From: Piscinibacter sp943370595
GTDB taxonomy: Bacteria > Pseudomonadota > Gammaproteobacteria > Burkholderiales > Burkholderiaceae_C
Reading direction: 5' to 3'
Length of the DNA stretch: 64,000 bases
NCBI GenBank assembly: GCA_943370595.1
Contig: CALRRO020000008.1
Location: 1-64,000, forward strand
A program made the translations under genes and the position numbers. Each line of letters opens with the position of its first letter. Within the stretch, counting starts at the first letter, position 1. The notes beneath the pieces are model-generated. The model ran no database searches and was not told where the DNA came from. It was given only the letters and a program-made list of their open reading frames with translations. Shown here piece by piece: positions 18,744 to 27,188 of the stretch.

Positions 18744-21581
18744 ATGACCGAACTCGCGAAATCCTTCGAACCCGCTGCCATCGAGGCCCACTGGGGCCCG
18801 TTGTGGGAGAAGAGCGGCGCCTACCGCCCCACGCTGGATACGAACAAGCCGTCGTTTTCCATCCAGCTGCCGCCGCCGAACGTGACCGGCACGCTGCACA
18901 TGGGCCACGCGTTCAACCAGACCATCATGGACTCGTTGACGCGCTACCACCGCATGCGCGGCTTCAACACGCTGTGGGTGCCGGGAACGGACCACGCCGG
19001 CATCGCGACGCAGATCGTCGTCGAGCGCCAGCTGCAGGAGGCCGGCATCAGCCGCCACGACCTCGGCCGCGAGGCCTTCCTGAAGCACGTGTGGGACTGG
19101 AAGCACAGCTCGGGCGCGACCATCACGCGGCAGATGCGCCGCATGGGCGACAGCGTCAGCTGGGAGCACGAGTACTTCACGATGGACGAGAAGCTCTCGA
19201 CCGTCGTCACCGACACCTTCGTGAAGCTCTACGAGGAAGGCCTGATCTACCGCGGCAAGCGGCTGGTCAACTGGGACCCGGTGCTGATGTCCGCCGTCTC
19301 CGACCTCGAGGTCGAGAGCGAGGAGGAAGACGGCTCGCTGTGGCACATCGCGTACCCGCTGACCGATGGCTCGGGGCAGCTCGTCGTCGCGACCACGCGC
19401 CCTGAGACCATGCTCGGCGACGTGGCGGTGATGGTGCATCCCGAAGACGAGCGCTATGCGAACCTGATCGGCAAGACGGTGCGCCTGCCGCTGTGCGACC
19501 GCGACATCCCGGTGATCGCCGATGCCTATGTCGACCGCGAGTTCGGCACCGGCGTGGTCAAGGTCACGCCGGCGCACGATGCCAACGACTACGCGGTCGG
19601 CCAGCGCCACGGCCTGCCGATGATCGGCATCCTGTCGCTGGATGCGAAGGTCAACGACAACGCGCCGGCGGCCTACCGCGGGCTGGACCGATTCGTCGCG
19701 CGCAAGAAGGTCGTGGCCGATCTCGAGGCGCAAGGCCTGCTCGTCGAGGTCAAGAAGCACAAGCTGATGGTGCCGCGCTGCGCGCGCACAGGGCAGGTGG
19801 TCGAGCCGATGCTGACCGACCAGTGGTTCGTCGCCACCACCAAGCCCGGTGCGAACGGCAAGTCGATCGCGCAGCAGGCGATCGAGGTGGTCGAGAACGG
19901 CTCGGTGAAGTTCGTCCCCGAGCAGTGGGTGAACACCTACAACCAGTGGATGGACAACATCCAGGACTGGTGCATCTCGCGCCAGCTCTGGTGGGGCCAC
20001 CAGATCCCGGCCTGGTACGGCATCGATGGCGAGGTGTTCGTCGCACGCAGCGAAGAAGAGGCGCGGGCGAAGGCGACGAAAGCCGGTTACGCCGGCCCGC
20101 TGCAGCGCGACCCCGATGTGCTCGACACCTGGTACTCGTCGGCGCTGGTGCCCTTCTCGACGCTGGGCTGGCCGGCGAAGACCGTCGAGCAGGACCTGTT
20201 CCTGCCGTCGTCGGTGCTCGTCACCGGCTTCGACATCATCTTCTTCTGGGTTGCCCGGATGATCATGATGACGGTGCACTTCACCGGTCAGGTGCCGTTC
20301 CGTCACGTCTACATCCACGGCCTGGTGCGTGATGCGCAGGGTCGCAAGATGAGCAAGAGCGAAGGCAACGTGCTCGACCCGGTCGACCTGATCGACGGCA
20401 TCGCGCTGCCGCCGCTGCTCGACAAGCGCACCACCGGCCTGCGTCGCCCCGAGACCGCGCCGCGCGTGCGCAAGGACACCGAGAAGGAATTCCCCGACGG
20501 CATCCCCGCCTTCGGCGCCGACGCGCTGCGCTTCACCTTCGCCTCGCTGGCGAGCCTGGGCCGCAACATCAACTTCGACAGCAAGCGCTGCGAGGGCTAC
20601 CGCAACTTCTGCAACAAGCTCTGGAACGCCACCAAGTTCGTGCTGATGAACTGCGAGGGTCAGGACTGCGGGCTGAAGGAGCACACCAAGGCGGAGTGCG
20701 CGCCGGGACAGCCGTTCCACGGCTACCTGAGCTTCTCGCAGGCCGACCGCTGGATCACCGGCGAGCTGCAACGCGTCGAGGCCAGCGTCGCGCAGGGCTT
20801 CGCCGACTACCGGCTCGACAACGTCGCCAACGCGATCTACACCTTCGTGTGGGACGAGTACTGCGACTGGTACATCGAGATCGCCAAGGTGCAGATCGCC
20901 GGCGGCACGGAAGCGCAGCAGCGCGCCACGCGCCGCACGCTGATCCGCGTGCTGGAGACCGTGCTGCGCCTGCTGCACCCGATCACGCCCTTCATCACCG
21001 CCGAACTGTGGGAGAAGGTAGCGCCGGTCGCGGGCCGGCACGTGCCGCAGGGCATCGTGTCGGCACCCTACCCGCAGGCGCAACTCGACAAGGTAGATGC
21101 GGCTGCCGACGCCTGGGTCGCCAAGCTGAAGGACATCGCCGGCGCCTGCCGCGCGCTGCGCAGCGAGATGAGCCTGCCACCGGGCCAGCGCGTACCGCTG
21201 CTCGCCTGCGGCGACAACGCCTTCCTTCGTGAGGCCACACCGGTGCTCACCGCACTGGCCAAGCTCGCCGAGGTGCAGGTGTTCGACGACGAGGCCGCGT
21301 TTTCGCAGGCCACCCAGGCGCTGCCGGTGGTGGTGCGCGGCGAATCGCGCCTGGCGCTGCACGTCGAGATCGACGTGGCTGCGGAGCGCGAGCGTCTGTC
21401 CAAGGAGATCGCCCGCCTGGAAGGCGAGATCGGCAAGGCCACCGCGAAGCTCGCCAACGAGGGCTTCGTCGCACGCGCGCCGGCGGCCGTGGTGGCGCAG
21501 GAGCGTCAGCGCATCGCCGACTTCACGTCGACACGGGACCGTCTGCGAGATCAGCTGGGACGCTTGGGTCCGTCGGCCTGA
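18744..21581 (+). CDS. valS: Valyl-tRNA synthetase
   Basis: Class I aminoacyl-tRNA synthetase, 945 residues. HIGH motif as HMGH (52-55), editing-domain motifs TTRPETMLGDVAV and GTGVVKVTPAHDANDY, KMSKSEGN for the second ATP site, an anticodon-binding domain and the C-terminal coiled coil (ERERLSKEIARLEGEIGKATAKLANEGFVARAP) typical of ValS. The start MTELAKSF at 18744 is the usual one; the upstream in-frame ATG at 18702 gives no similarity. Its 3' end overlaps the convergent dehydrogenase gene by 59 bases. Confidence 0.97.
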   Translation: MTELAKSFEPAAIEAHWGPLWEKSGAYRPTLDTNKPSFSIQLPPPNVTGTLHMGHAFNQTIMDSLTRYHRMRGFNTLWVPGTDHAGIATQIVVERQLQEAGISRHDLGREAFLKHVWDWKHSSGATITRQMRRMGDSVSWEHEYFTMDEKLSTVVTDTFVKLYEEGLIYRGKRLVNWDPVLMSAVSDLEVESEEEDGSLWHIAYPLTDGSGQLVVATTRPETMLGDVAVMVHPEDERYANLIGKTVRLPLCDRDIPVIADAYVDREFGTGVVKVTPAHDANDYAVGQRHGLPMIGILSLDAKVNDNAPAAYRGLDRFVARKKVVADLEAQGLLVEVKKHKLMVPRCARTGQVVEPMLTDQWFVATTKPGANGKSIAQQAIEVVENGSVKFVPEQWVNTYNQWMDNIQDWCISRQLWWGHQIPAWYGIDGEVFVARSEEEARAKATKAGYAGPLQRDPDVLDTWYSSALVPFSTLGWPAKTVEQDLFLPSSVLVTGFDIIFFWVARMIMMTVHFTGQVPFRHVYIHGLVRDAQGRKMSKSEGNVLDPVDLIDGIALPPLLDKRTTGLRRPETAPRVRKDTEKEFPDGIPAFGADALRFTFASLASLGRNINFDSKRCEGYRNFCNKLWNATKFVLMNCEGQDCGLKEHTKAECAPGQPFHGYLSFSQADRWITGELQRVEASVAQGFADYRLDNVANAIYTFVWDEYCDWYIEIAKVQIAGGTEAQQRATRRTLIRVLETVLRLLHPITPFITAELWEKVAPVAGRHVPQGIVSAPYPQAQLDKVDAAADAWVAKLKDIAGACRALRSEMSLPPGQRVPLLACGDNAFLREATPVLTALAKLAEVQVFDDEAAFSQATQALPVVVRGESRLALHVEIDVAAERERLSKEIARLEGEIGKATAKLANEGFVARAPAAVVAQERQRIADFTSTRDRLRDQLGRLGPSA

Positions 21582-22500
21582 AGTCGCGCTGCGGCTGCGG
21601 CGCGGCGGCGAGCAGTTCGTCGATGCGCCGCGCCACCGCCCAGGCGCTGCGCAGGCGCGACTCGCGCGTCGTGCTGGCCACACGCGGCGTGATCTGCAGC
21701 GTGCTGATGCCGGCCAGCGGGCGGCCGCTGTCGAGCGCACCGGGCTCCATGCTGTCGAACCACGCGGCGGCGACACGGCCGCTGCCCAGCACGCCGGCCA
21801 GCGCCTTCTCGTCGAACAGTGCCGAGTGCGCCGTGCTGACGATCACCTGGTTGGGCTTGCAGAACGGCAGGAATCGGTCGCCCAGCAAGCCCTGGTAGCG
21901 GCTGAAGTAGGTCAGCTGCACGCACACCGCATCGCACACCTCGAGCAGCTCGCGCAGGCCCATCGGCCGAACGCGCCAGCGCTCCCAGACGGTGTCGCTG
22001 GCGTGCAGCGAGGGGTCGTAGCCGACCACCTTGGAGCCGAACGCGCCGAGCAACTGCGACATCGAACGTGCTGCCGGCGGCATGCCGACCAGGCCGACCG
22101 TCGCGGCGCCGAGTTCGCGCCCGACCAGCATGCCGTCGCTGCCGACCACCGGCACGCGGCGCAACATCGACAGCAGCGCGCCGACCATGAACTCGGCCTC
22201 GGCCTGCGCGCTGGCCGTCAGGCTGCGAACCACCTCGACGCCGGCGCGCGCGCAGGCGTCGAGGTCGATGTTCTCGGCCCCGGCGCTGACGCGGCCGACG
22301 GCCCGAAGCAGCGGCGCGTAGTGCAGCGCCTGGGCGTCGATGGCGCAGCTCGGCGGCACGATGATGGCGCGCACGTTGTACAGCGCCTGGCGCAGTGCAC
22401 GCGGCTCGCGCGCCAGTTCGGGCGCGAAGCGCAGCGCGTGGCGCGCTTCCAGCCACTGCATCACTTCGGTTTCGAGCGGTTCAACGACCAGGAGGTCCAT
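21523..22500 (-). CDS. D-2-hydroxyacid dehydrogenase-like protein with degenerate active site
   Basis: 325 residues with the overall plan of NAD-dependent D-2-hydroxyacid dehydrogenases: catalytic-domain start, VGRVSAGAENIDLDAC, nucleotide-binding domain and return to the catalytic domain. Key residues differ from active enzymes. The dinucleotide loop reads GLVGMPPAA instead of GxGxxG, the catalytic Arg position (usual NTARG) is His225 in STAHS, and the catalytic His position (usual TPHIA) is Arg273 in TPRVA; the intermediate Glu is retained (Glu252). It may be a binding protein, a pseudoenzyme or an enzyme with changed chemistry. Divergent from galU. Confidence 0.78.
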   Translation of the reverse strand: MDLLVVEPLETEVMQWLEARHALRFAPELAREPRALRQALYNVRAIIVPPSCAIDAQALHYAPLLRAVGRVSAGAENIDLDACARAGVEVVRSLTASAQAEAEFMVGALLSMLRRVPVVGSDGMLVGRELGAATVGLVGMPPAARSMSQLLGAFGSKVVGYDPSLHASDTVWERWRVRPMGLRELLEVCDAVCVQLTYFSRYQGLLGDRFLPFCKPNQVIVSTAHSALFDEKALAGVLGSGRVAAAWFDSMEPGALDSGRPLAGISTLQITPRVASTTRESRLRSAWAVARRIDELLAAAPQPQRDFRPTDPSVPADLADGPVST

Positions 22501-22579
22501 GGATTCAGGTGTGTTCGGGAACCGCGTCCGTCTCGGTGCCCATGCAAGAATGGGTCAACCGAATCCCGATTGTAAGTAG

Positions 22580-23446
22580 ATGAAAGTCACCAAGGCGATC
22601 TTCCCCGTGGCCGGCCTCGGCACCCGTTTCCTTCCCGCCACCAAGGCGCAGCCGAAGGAGATGCTGCCGGTGGTCGACAAGCCGCTGATCCAGTACGCCG
22701 TCGAGGAGGCCTACGCCGCCGGCGTGCGCGAGATGATCTTCGTGACCGGCCGGCACAAGCGCCCCATCGAAGACCACTTTGACATGACCTTCGAGCTCGA
22801 GGTAGCCCTCGAACAGGCGGGAAAGCAGGAGCTGCTCGACGTGGTGCGCAGCGTGAAACCGGACGACATGGAGTGCATCTATGTGCGGCAGGCCCAGGCG
22901 CTCGGCCTCGGCCCCGCGGTGCTGTGCGGCCAGCGGCTGGTCGGGAACGATCCGTTCGCGGTGCTGCTGGCCGACGACCTGATGATCGGCGAGAAGCCGG
23001 TGCTGCAGCAGATGACCGAGCAGTTCGCCGAGTGGCGCGCCTCGATGCTCGCGGTGCAGGAGGTGCCGGCCGAGCACACGCGGCGCTACGGCATCGTCGC
23101 CGGCAACCCGGTCAACGAGCGCATGGTCGACATCCAGCGCATCGTCGAGAAGCCCGCGCCCGAAGACGCACCGTCACGGCTGGGCGTGGCCGGCCGCTAC
23201 ATCCTCACGCCGGGCGTGTTCCACGAGATCGCCAACCAGCCGCGCGGCGTGGGTGGCGAGATCCAGCTCACCGACGGCATCGCCGGGCTGCTGCGCCGCG
23301 AGAAAGTGTTCGCTTACCGCTACGAAGGCAAGCGCTACGACTGCGGCAGCAAGGAAGGTTTCCTGCAGGCGAACGTCGAGCTGGCGCTCGAACACCCGAC
23401 CCTCGGGCCGGGCTTCCGCGACTACCTGAAGACGCTGAAGCTCTGA
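22580..23446 (+). CDS. galU: UTP--glucose-1-phosphate uridylyltransferase
   Basis: Makes UDP-glucose from UTP and glucose-1-phosphate for polysaccharide and envelope sugar synthesis; shares its substrate with the glg operon in this window. 288 residues: KAIFPVAGLGTRFLPATKAQPKEMLPVVDKPLIQY (residues 5-39) is the family signature, with the VEKP motif and the C-terminal KRYDCGSKEGFLQANVE. Full length. Expressed divergently from the dehydrogenase-like gene across a 79-base gap. Confidence 0.96.
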   Translation: MKVTKAIFPVAGLGTRFLPATKAQPKEMLPVVDKPLIQYAVEEAYAAGVREMIFVTGRHKRPIEDHFDMTFELEVALEQAGKQELLDVVRSVKPDDMECIYVRQAQALGLGPAVLCGQRLVGNDPFAVLLADDLMIGEKPVLQQMTEQFAEWRASMLAVQEVPAEHTRRYGIVAGNPVNERMVDIQRIVEKPAPEDAPSRLGVAGRYILTPGVFHEIANQPRGVGGEIQLTDGIAGLLRREKVFAYRYEGKRYDCGSKEGFLQANVELALEHPTLGPGFRDYLKTLKL

Positions 23447-23543
23447 GCCGGCAGGCCCGCGGGACGAGCGCCGGGCCGCTCCCAAGCCGGCCCGCATCCC
23501 CCCGGGAGATCGGCGAACGTACTCGTTTGTCGAGGGGTCGTCG

Positions 23544-23771
23544 TTACCTGCGACGCAGGAAGTGAACGAACTCGTCGTTCGCCGACGACTGCTCGACCAG
23601 CTCGTTGCCGGTCTGCCGCGCGAAGGCCTGGAAGTCGCGCACCGAACCCGGATCGGTGGCCACCACCTTCAGCACGTCGCCGCTGCGCATGTCCGCCAGG
23701 GCCTTCTTGGCCTTGAGGATGGGCAGCGGGCAGTTCAGGCCGCGGGTGTCGATCTCTTTCTGGGCGTCCAT
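23544..23771 (-). CDS. tusA: TusA-family sulfur carrier protein
   Basis: 75-residue sulfurtransferase of the TusA/SirA/YedF family. The persulfide-accepting Cys14 sits in the conserved CPLPILKAKKAL motif; the C-terminal half has the DFQAFARQTGNELVEQ segment. Members pass sulfur for tRNA 2-thiouridine or molybdenum cofactor enzymes; which applies here is not shown. The gene lies 30 bases downstream of a Nudix gene and close to cysM on the same strand, so a sulfur-related transcription unit (cysM, nudix, tusA) is plausible. Confidence 0.92.
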   Translation of the reverse strand: MDAQKEIDTRGLNCPLPILKAKKALADMRSGDVLKVVATDPGSVRDFQAFARQTGNELVEQSSANDEFVHFLRRR

Positions 23772-23801
23772 GGGGCGGTGGTCTCCGGAAGAACACGGAT
23801 T

Positions 23802-24350
23802 CTACGAGCGCGGCGGCCACTCGATGAACTGCGGCTCGTGACCGCGCGAGCGCAGCCAGTCGGCCAGCGCGTAGCCGGTGCCGGCCGGCCAGCAGCGCAG
23901 GTCGGCCGGTGCGAACAGCTTGTACTCGGCGAGTTCGGGTGACAGCGCAATCTCGCCGCGCCCGACCACGTGGTAGGCGATGATCACCTGGTTCATGCGC
24001 TGGAAGTCGTAGACGCCGATCAGGTTCACCGCGTCGGCGTCGACCGAGGTCTCTTCCTTCACCTCGCGGGCGATGCCTTCCTGTGGCGTTTCGCCGGCCT
24101 CCATGAAGCCGGTGATGAGCGCGAACATGCGGCCGGTCCAGGCGGCATTGCGCGCCAGCAGCACCTGGCCGTCGCGGTCGGCCATCTCGATCACGGCGGC
24201 GAGCACCGGCGTCGGGTTGTTCCAGTGCGTCCACTCGCAGGCCGGGCAGCGCAGGCGCTCCTTCGGCCCGCCGTCTTCCTCGCGCGCCAGCCACTGCAGT
24301 GGCGTGGCGCAGGCCGGGCAAAAGCGAAACGCCGAGGTGGGGCCGCTCAT
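23802..24350 (-). CDS. Nudix hydrolase with N-terminal zinc ribbon
   Basis: 182 residues. Four cysteines (Cys11, Cys14, Cys35, Cys38; CPAC...CPAC) form a zinc ribbon, followed by a Nudix domain with box GFMEAGETPQEGIAREVKEET, where the catalytic Glu pair is present and the usual Gly near the end of the box is Ser. The layout resembles NudC-like NADH pyrophosphatases but the protein is shorter and lacks their N-terminal domain, so the substrate is uncertain. Its start overlaps the cysM stop (24347-24350). Confidence 0.9.
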   Translation of the reverse strand: MSGPTSAFRFCPACATPLQWLAREEDGGPKERLRCPACEWTHWNNPTPVLAAVIEMADRDGQVLLARNAAWTGRMFALITGFMEAGETPQEGIAREVKEETSVDADAVNLIGVYDFQRMNQVIIAYHVVGRGEIALSPELAEYKLFAPADLRCWPAGTGYALADWLRSRGHEPQFIEWPPRS

Positions 24351-25264
24351 GCCGGGAACACGCCCGTGGAGAGATAACGGTCGCCGCGGTCGCAGACGAT
24401 GAACACGATGGTCGCGTTCTCGACCTGCTTCGCGATCTGCAGCGCCACCCAGCAGGCACCGGCCGCGGAGATGCCGGCGAACAGGCCCTCGTCGCGCGCC
24501 AGGCGGCGCGCCATCTCCTCGGCATCGGCCTGGCTGACCGACACCGTCTCGTCAACCCAGGCCGGGTCGTAGATCTTCGGCAGGTACTCCTGCGGCCACT
24601 TGCGGATGCCGGGGATGCGCGAGCCCTCGCTGGGCTGCGCGCCGATCACGCGCACGTCGCTGTTGCGCTCCTTCAGGAAGCGCGAGGTGCCGGTGATGCT
24701 GCCGGTGGTGCCCATCGCGCTGACGAAGTGCGTGATGCGCCCGGCGGTGTCGCGCCAGATCTCCGGCCCGGTGGTCTCGTAGTGCACGCGCGGGTTGTCG
24801 GCGTTGGCGAACTGGTCGAGCACACGGCCCTTGCCGTCCTTCTGCATCTGCTCTGCCAGGTCGCGCGCGTACTCCATGCCGCCGCTGCGCGGCGTGAGGA
24901 TCAACTCCGCGCCGAAGGCCTTCATGGTCTGCGCGCGTTCGATCGACAGGTCCTCCGGCATGATCAGCACCATGCGGTAGCCGCGCATTGCCGCGGCCAT
25001 GGCCAGCGCGATGCCGGTGTTGCCGGACGTCGCCTCGATCAGCGTGTCGCCGGGCTTGATCTCGCCGCGCTCCTCGGCACGGCGGATCATGCTGATGGCC
25101 GGGCGGTCCTTCACCGAGCCGGCCGGGTTGTTGCCCTCGAGCTTGCCGAGGATCACGTTGCCGCGCTGCTCGTTGTCGGCGCCGGGCAGGCGCACCAGGC
25201 GCACCAGCGGCGTATTGCCGATCACGTCTTCCAGCGTCGGATAGCGGGGGGCGTTCGAGCTCAT
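24347..25264 (-). CDS. cysM: Cysteine synthase B
   Basis: PLP-dependent O-acetylserine sulfhydrylase. 305 residues. The PLP lysine is Lys52 in GSVKDRPA; the substrate loop TSGNTGIALA and the phosphate-binding GTTGSITGTSRFL follow the standard order. IEDLS-type signature residues (MPEDLSIERAQ) point to the CysM rather than CysK branch, which may also use thiosulfate. First gene of a probable cysM-nudix-tusA unit; it reads away from tRNA-Leu. Confidence 0.94.
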   Translation of the reverse strand: MSSNAPRYPTLEDVIGNTPLVRLVRLPGADNEQRGNVILGKLEGNNPAGSVKDRPAISMIRRAEERGEIKPGDTLIEATSGNTGIALAMAAAMRGYRMVLIMPEDLSIERAQTMKAFGAELILTPRSGGMEYARDLAEQMQKDGKGRVLDQFANADNPRVHYETTGPEIWRDTAGRITHFVSAMGTTGSITGTSRFLKERNSDVRVIGAQPSEGSRIPGIRKWPQEYLPKIYDPAWVDETVSVSQADAEEMARRLARDEGLFAGISAAGACWVALQIAKQVENATIVFIVCDRGDRYLSTGVFPA

Positions 25265-25360
25265 CCTTCCTCCTGCCGGCCATTGTGGCAGGGCGCCCGG
25301 GGCTGCGCAGGCTGCGTGACATAATCCGCCCCCTCCAAGGCCTACCCAGCGCCCGCACCT

Positions 25361-25447
25361 GCCGGAGTGGCGAAATCGGTAGACGCAGCAGACTCAAAAT
25401 CTGCCGAGGGCAACCTCGTACCGGTTCGATTCCGGTCTCCGGCACCA
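25361..25447 (+). tRNA. tRNA-Leu (anticodon CAA)
   Basis: Complete cloverleaf of 87 nt including an encoded CCA end. Acceptor GCCGGAG (25361-25367) pairs with CTCCGGC (25437-25443); the anticodon stem GCAGA/TCTGC holds the loop CTCAAAA with anticodon CAA, which reads UUG; a class II variable arm GAGGGCAACCTC follows; the T arm is CCGGTTCGATTCCGG. There is no integrase or truncated 3' copy next to it, so it is not occupied by an island. Confidence 0.97.
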
Positions 25448-25460
25448 GCAATCACGCACC

Positions 25461-26051
25461 ATGCCCGCCCTGCCGCCGATCACCCAAGCGCTGCTGCTCA
25501 TCAACGTCGCCCTGTTCGCGGTCGACGTCCTGCTCGGCGGCGTGCTGTCGGCGCTGTTCGCGCTGTGGCCGGTGGACAGCGGCCGCTTCATGCCCTGGCA
25601 ACTGGTCAGCTACGGCTTCCTGCACGGCAGCATCGGCCACCTGTTCTTCAACATGCTCGGCCTGTGGATGTTCGGCGCCGAGCTCGAACGCATCTGGGGC
25701 GGCAAGCGCTACCTGCAGTTCTATTTCGCCTGCATCCTGACGGCAGCACTGACGCAACTGCTGGTCGGCCTGATCGCTGGCGGCGCGCCGACCGTCGGCG
25801 CCTCGGGCGCGCTCTTCGGCCTGCTGATGGCCTTCGGCATGATGTTCCCCAACCGCATCATCATGCCGCTGTTCCCGCCGATTCCGATGAAGGCCAAGGT
25901 CTTCGTCGCCGTGTTCGGCGGCCTGGAGCTGCTGTTCGGCGTGACCGGCACGCAATCCGGCGTCGCGCATTTCGCGCACCTCGGCGGCATGCTCGGCGGC
26001 TTCCTGATGATTCGCTACTGGCGCGGTCAGGCGCCCTTCGGCCGGCGCTGA
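25461..26051 (+). CDS. Rhomboid-family intramembrane serine protease
   Basis: 196-residue membrane protein with about six transmembrane helices. The WQLVSYGFLHGSIGHLFFNML segment (46-66), the nucleophile motif GASGALFG with Ser115, and the histidine motif AHLGG (His173) in the last helix form the rhomboid Ser-His dyad. The ATG at 25461 lies 13 bases after the tRNA CCA end, so the transcript may include the tRNA. Confidence 0.93.
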   Translation: MPALPPITQALLLINVALFAVDVLLGGVLSALFALWPVDSGRFMPWQLVSYGFLHGSIGHLFFNMLGLWMFGAELERIWGGKRYLQFYFACILTAALTQLLVGLIAGGAPTVGASGALFGLLMAFGMMFPNRIIMPLFPPIPMKAKVFVAVFGGLELLFGVTGTQSGVAHFAHLGGMLGGFLMIRYWRGQAPFGRR

Positions 26052-26146
26052 CACGCCGCGCAGGCGGCCGCGCAAAGCCCCTCGGCTTGGCGCGGTCGGC
26101 GGGAGGGTTCATGCTGTGGCTCCGAGCTGTTCCGTCGGAGATCGCC

Positions 26147-27178
26147 ATGGCCCCGTCTCTGTTGCATCGCCTGCTGCGCCGCGTGCTGTTCGTCCTGTGG
26201 GCGATGTCACTCATGGCCGTCGCCGCCGCGCAGGCACCACGCACCGAGTTCGATGCCCGCGCCGAATTGCTGGAACGCGCGCAGTCCGCGGTGGTGGGCG
26301 TGCTCAGCGAGGCAGTGGACGACGCCGGCTCGATCGCCACGCTCGGCGCGCTGCGCCGCGGGTCGGGCGTCGTCATCGGCGACGACGGCCTGGTGCTGAC
26401 CATCGGCTATCTGATCCTCGAGGCCGAGCGGGTCGATCTGATCGTCGAAGGCGAACGCCGCGTGCCGGCGCGCGTGGTCGCCTACGACGTGGCCTCGGGC
26501 TTCGGGCTGCTGCAGGCGCTGGCGCCGCTGCGTGTCGCGCCGGTCGGGCTGGGCCGCTCGGCCACGCTGGCCACCGACGAGCCGCTGCTGGTCGCCAGCG
26601 GCGGCGCCGATGGTGAACTGAGCCTCGCGCGGCTGGTGTCGCAACGGGCCTTCTCGGGCTACTGGGAGTACCACATCGACGCCGCGCTGTTCACCGTGCC
26701 GCCGCGCAGCGACCACAGCGGCGCCGGCCTGTTCAACCTCGACGGCGAACTGCTGGGCATCGGCTCGCTGGTCGTCAGCGACGCGCTCGGTGCCAGTGCA
26801 GGCAAACTGCCGGGCAACATGTTCGTGCCGGTCGACCTGCTCAAGCCCATCCTCGCCGAGATGCGCGCACGCGGCGCCTCGCGCCTGAGCACACGCGCCT
26901 GGCTGGGCCTGAACTGCAGCGAGAGCGGCGGCGAGGTGCGCGTGCTTCGGGTGACGCGCGACAGCCCCGCCGACGCCGCCGGTCTGCAGCCCGGCGATCG
27001 CATCCTGCGCATCGACGACGCCGAGGTCGGCGCGCTCGAGACGCTGTGGAAGACGCTGTGGCGCGACCGCGCCGAGCGCGACGTGGTGCTGACGATCCGC
27101 CGCGACGGCGAACTGCAGACGCTGACGGTGCACGCGGTGGACCGCATGAAGACGCTGCGCCGTCCGCAGGGCATCTGA
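26147..27178 (+). CDS. S1C (DegP-like) fold protein with PDZ domain; probable pseudoprotease
   Basis: 343-residue exported protein: signal peptide (1-28), trypsin-like domain, then a PDZ domain (about 240-330, VTRDSPADAAGLQPGDRILRIDD). The DegP His motif (VLTNxHVV) is replaced by VLTIGYLI with Tyr88, and the Asp motif (YDxxTDLA) by YDVASGFG with Gly118; only the Ser is kept (DHSGAG, Ser191). It cannot work as a Ser-His-Asp protease and is better seen as a periplasmic binding or scaffold protein. The start at 26147 gives a normal signal peptide; an ATG at 26111 with its own GGAGGG would add 12 residues. Confidence 0.82.
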   Translation: MAPSLLHRLLRRVLFVLWAMSLMAVAAAQAPRTEFDARAELLERAQSAVVGVLSEAVDDAGSIATLGALRRGSGVVIGDDGLVLTIGYLILEAERVDLIVEGERRVPARVVAYDVASGFGLLQALAPLRVAPVGLGRSATLATDEPLLVASGGADGELSLARLVSQRAFSGYWEYHIDAALFTVPPRSDHSGAGLFNLDGELLGIGSLVVSDALGASAGKLPGNMFVPVDLLKPILAEMRARGASRLSTRAWLGLNCSESGGEVRVLRVTRDSPADAAGLQPGDRILRIDDAEVGALETLWKTLWRDRAERDVVLTIRRDGELQTLTVHAVDRMKTLRRPQGI

Positions 27179-27188
27179 CACAGCCTCG

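Noticed and set aside
25361..25447. tRNA-Leu as the attachment site of an island
   Set aside because: The tRNA is followed 13 bases later by a rhomboid gene; no integrase, direct repeat of its 3' end or foreign DNA is seen.
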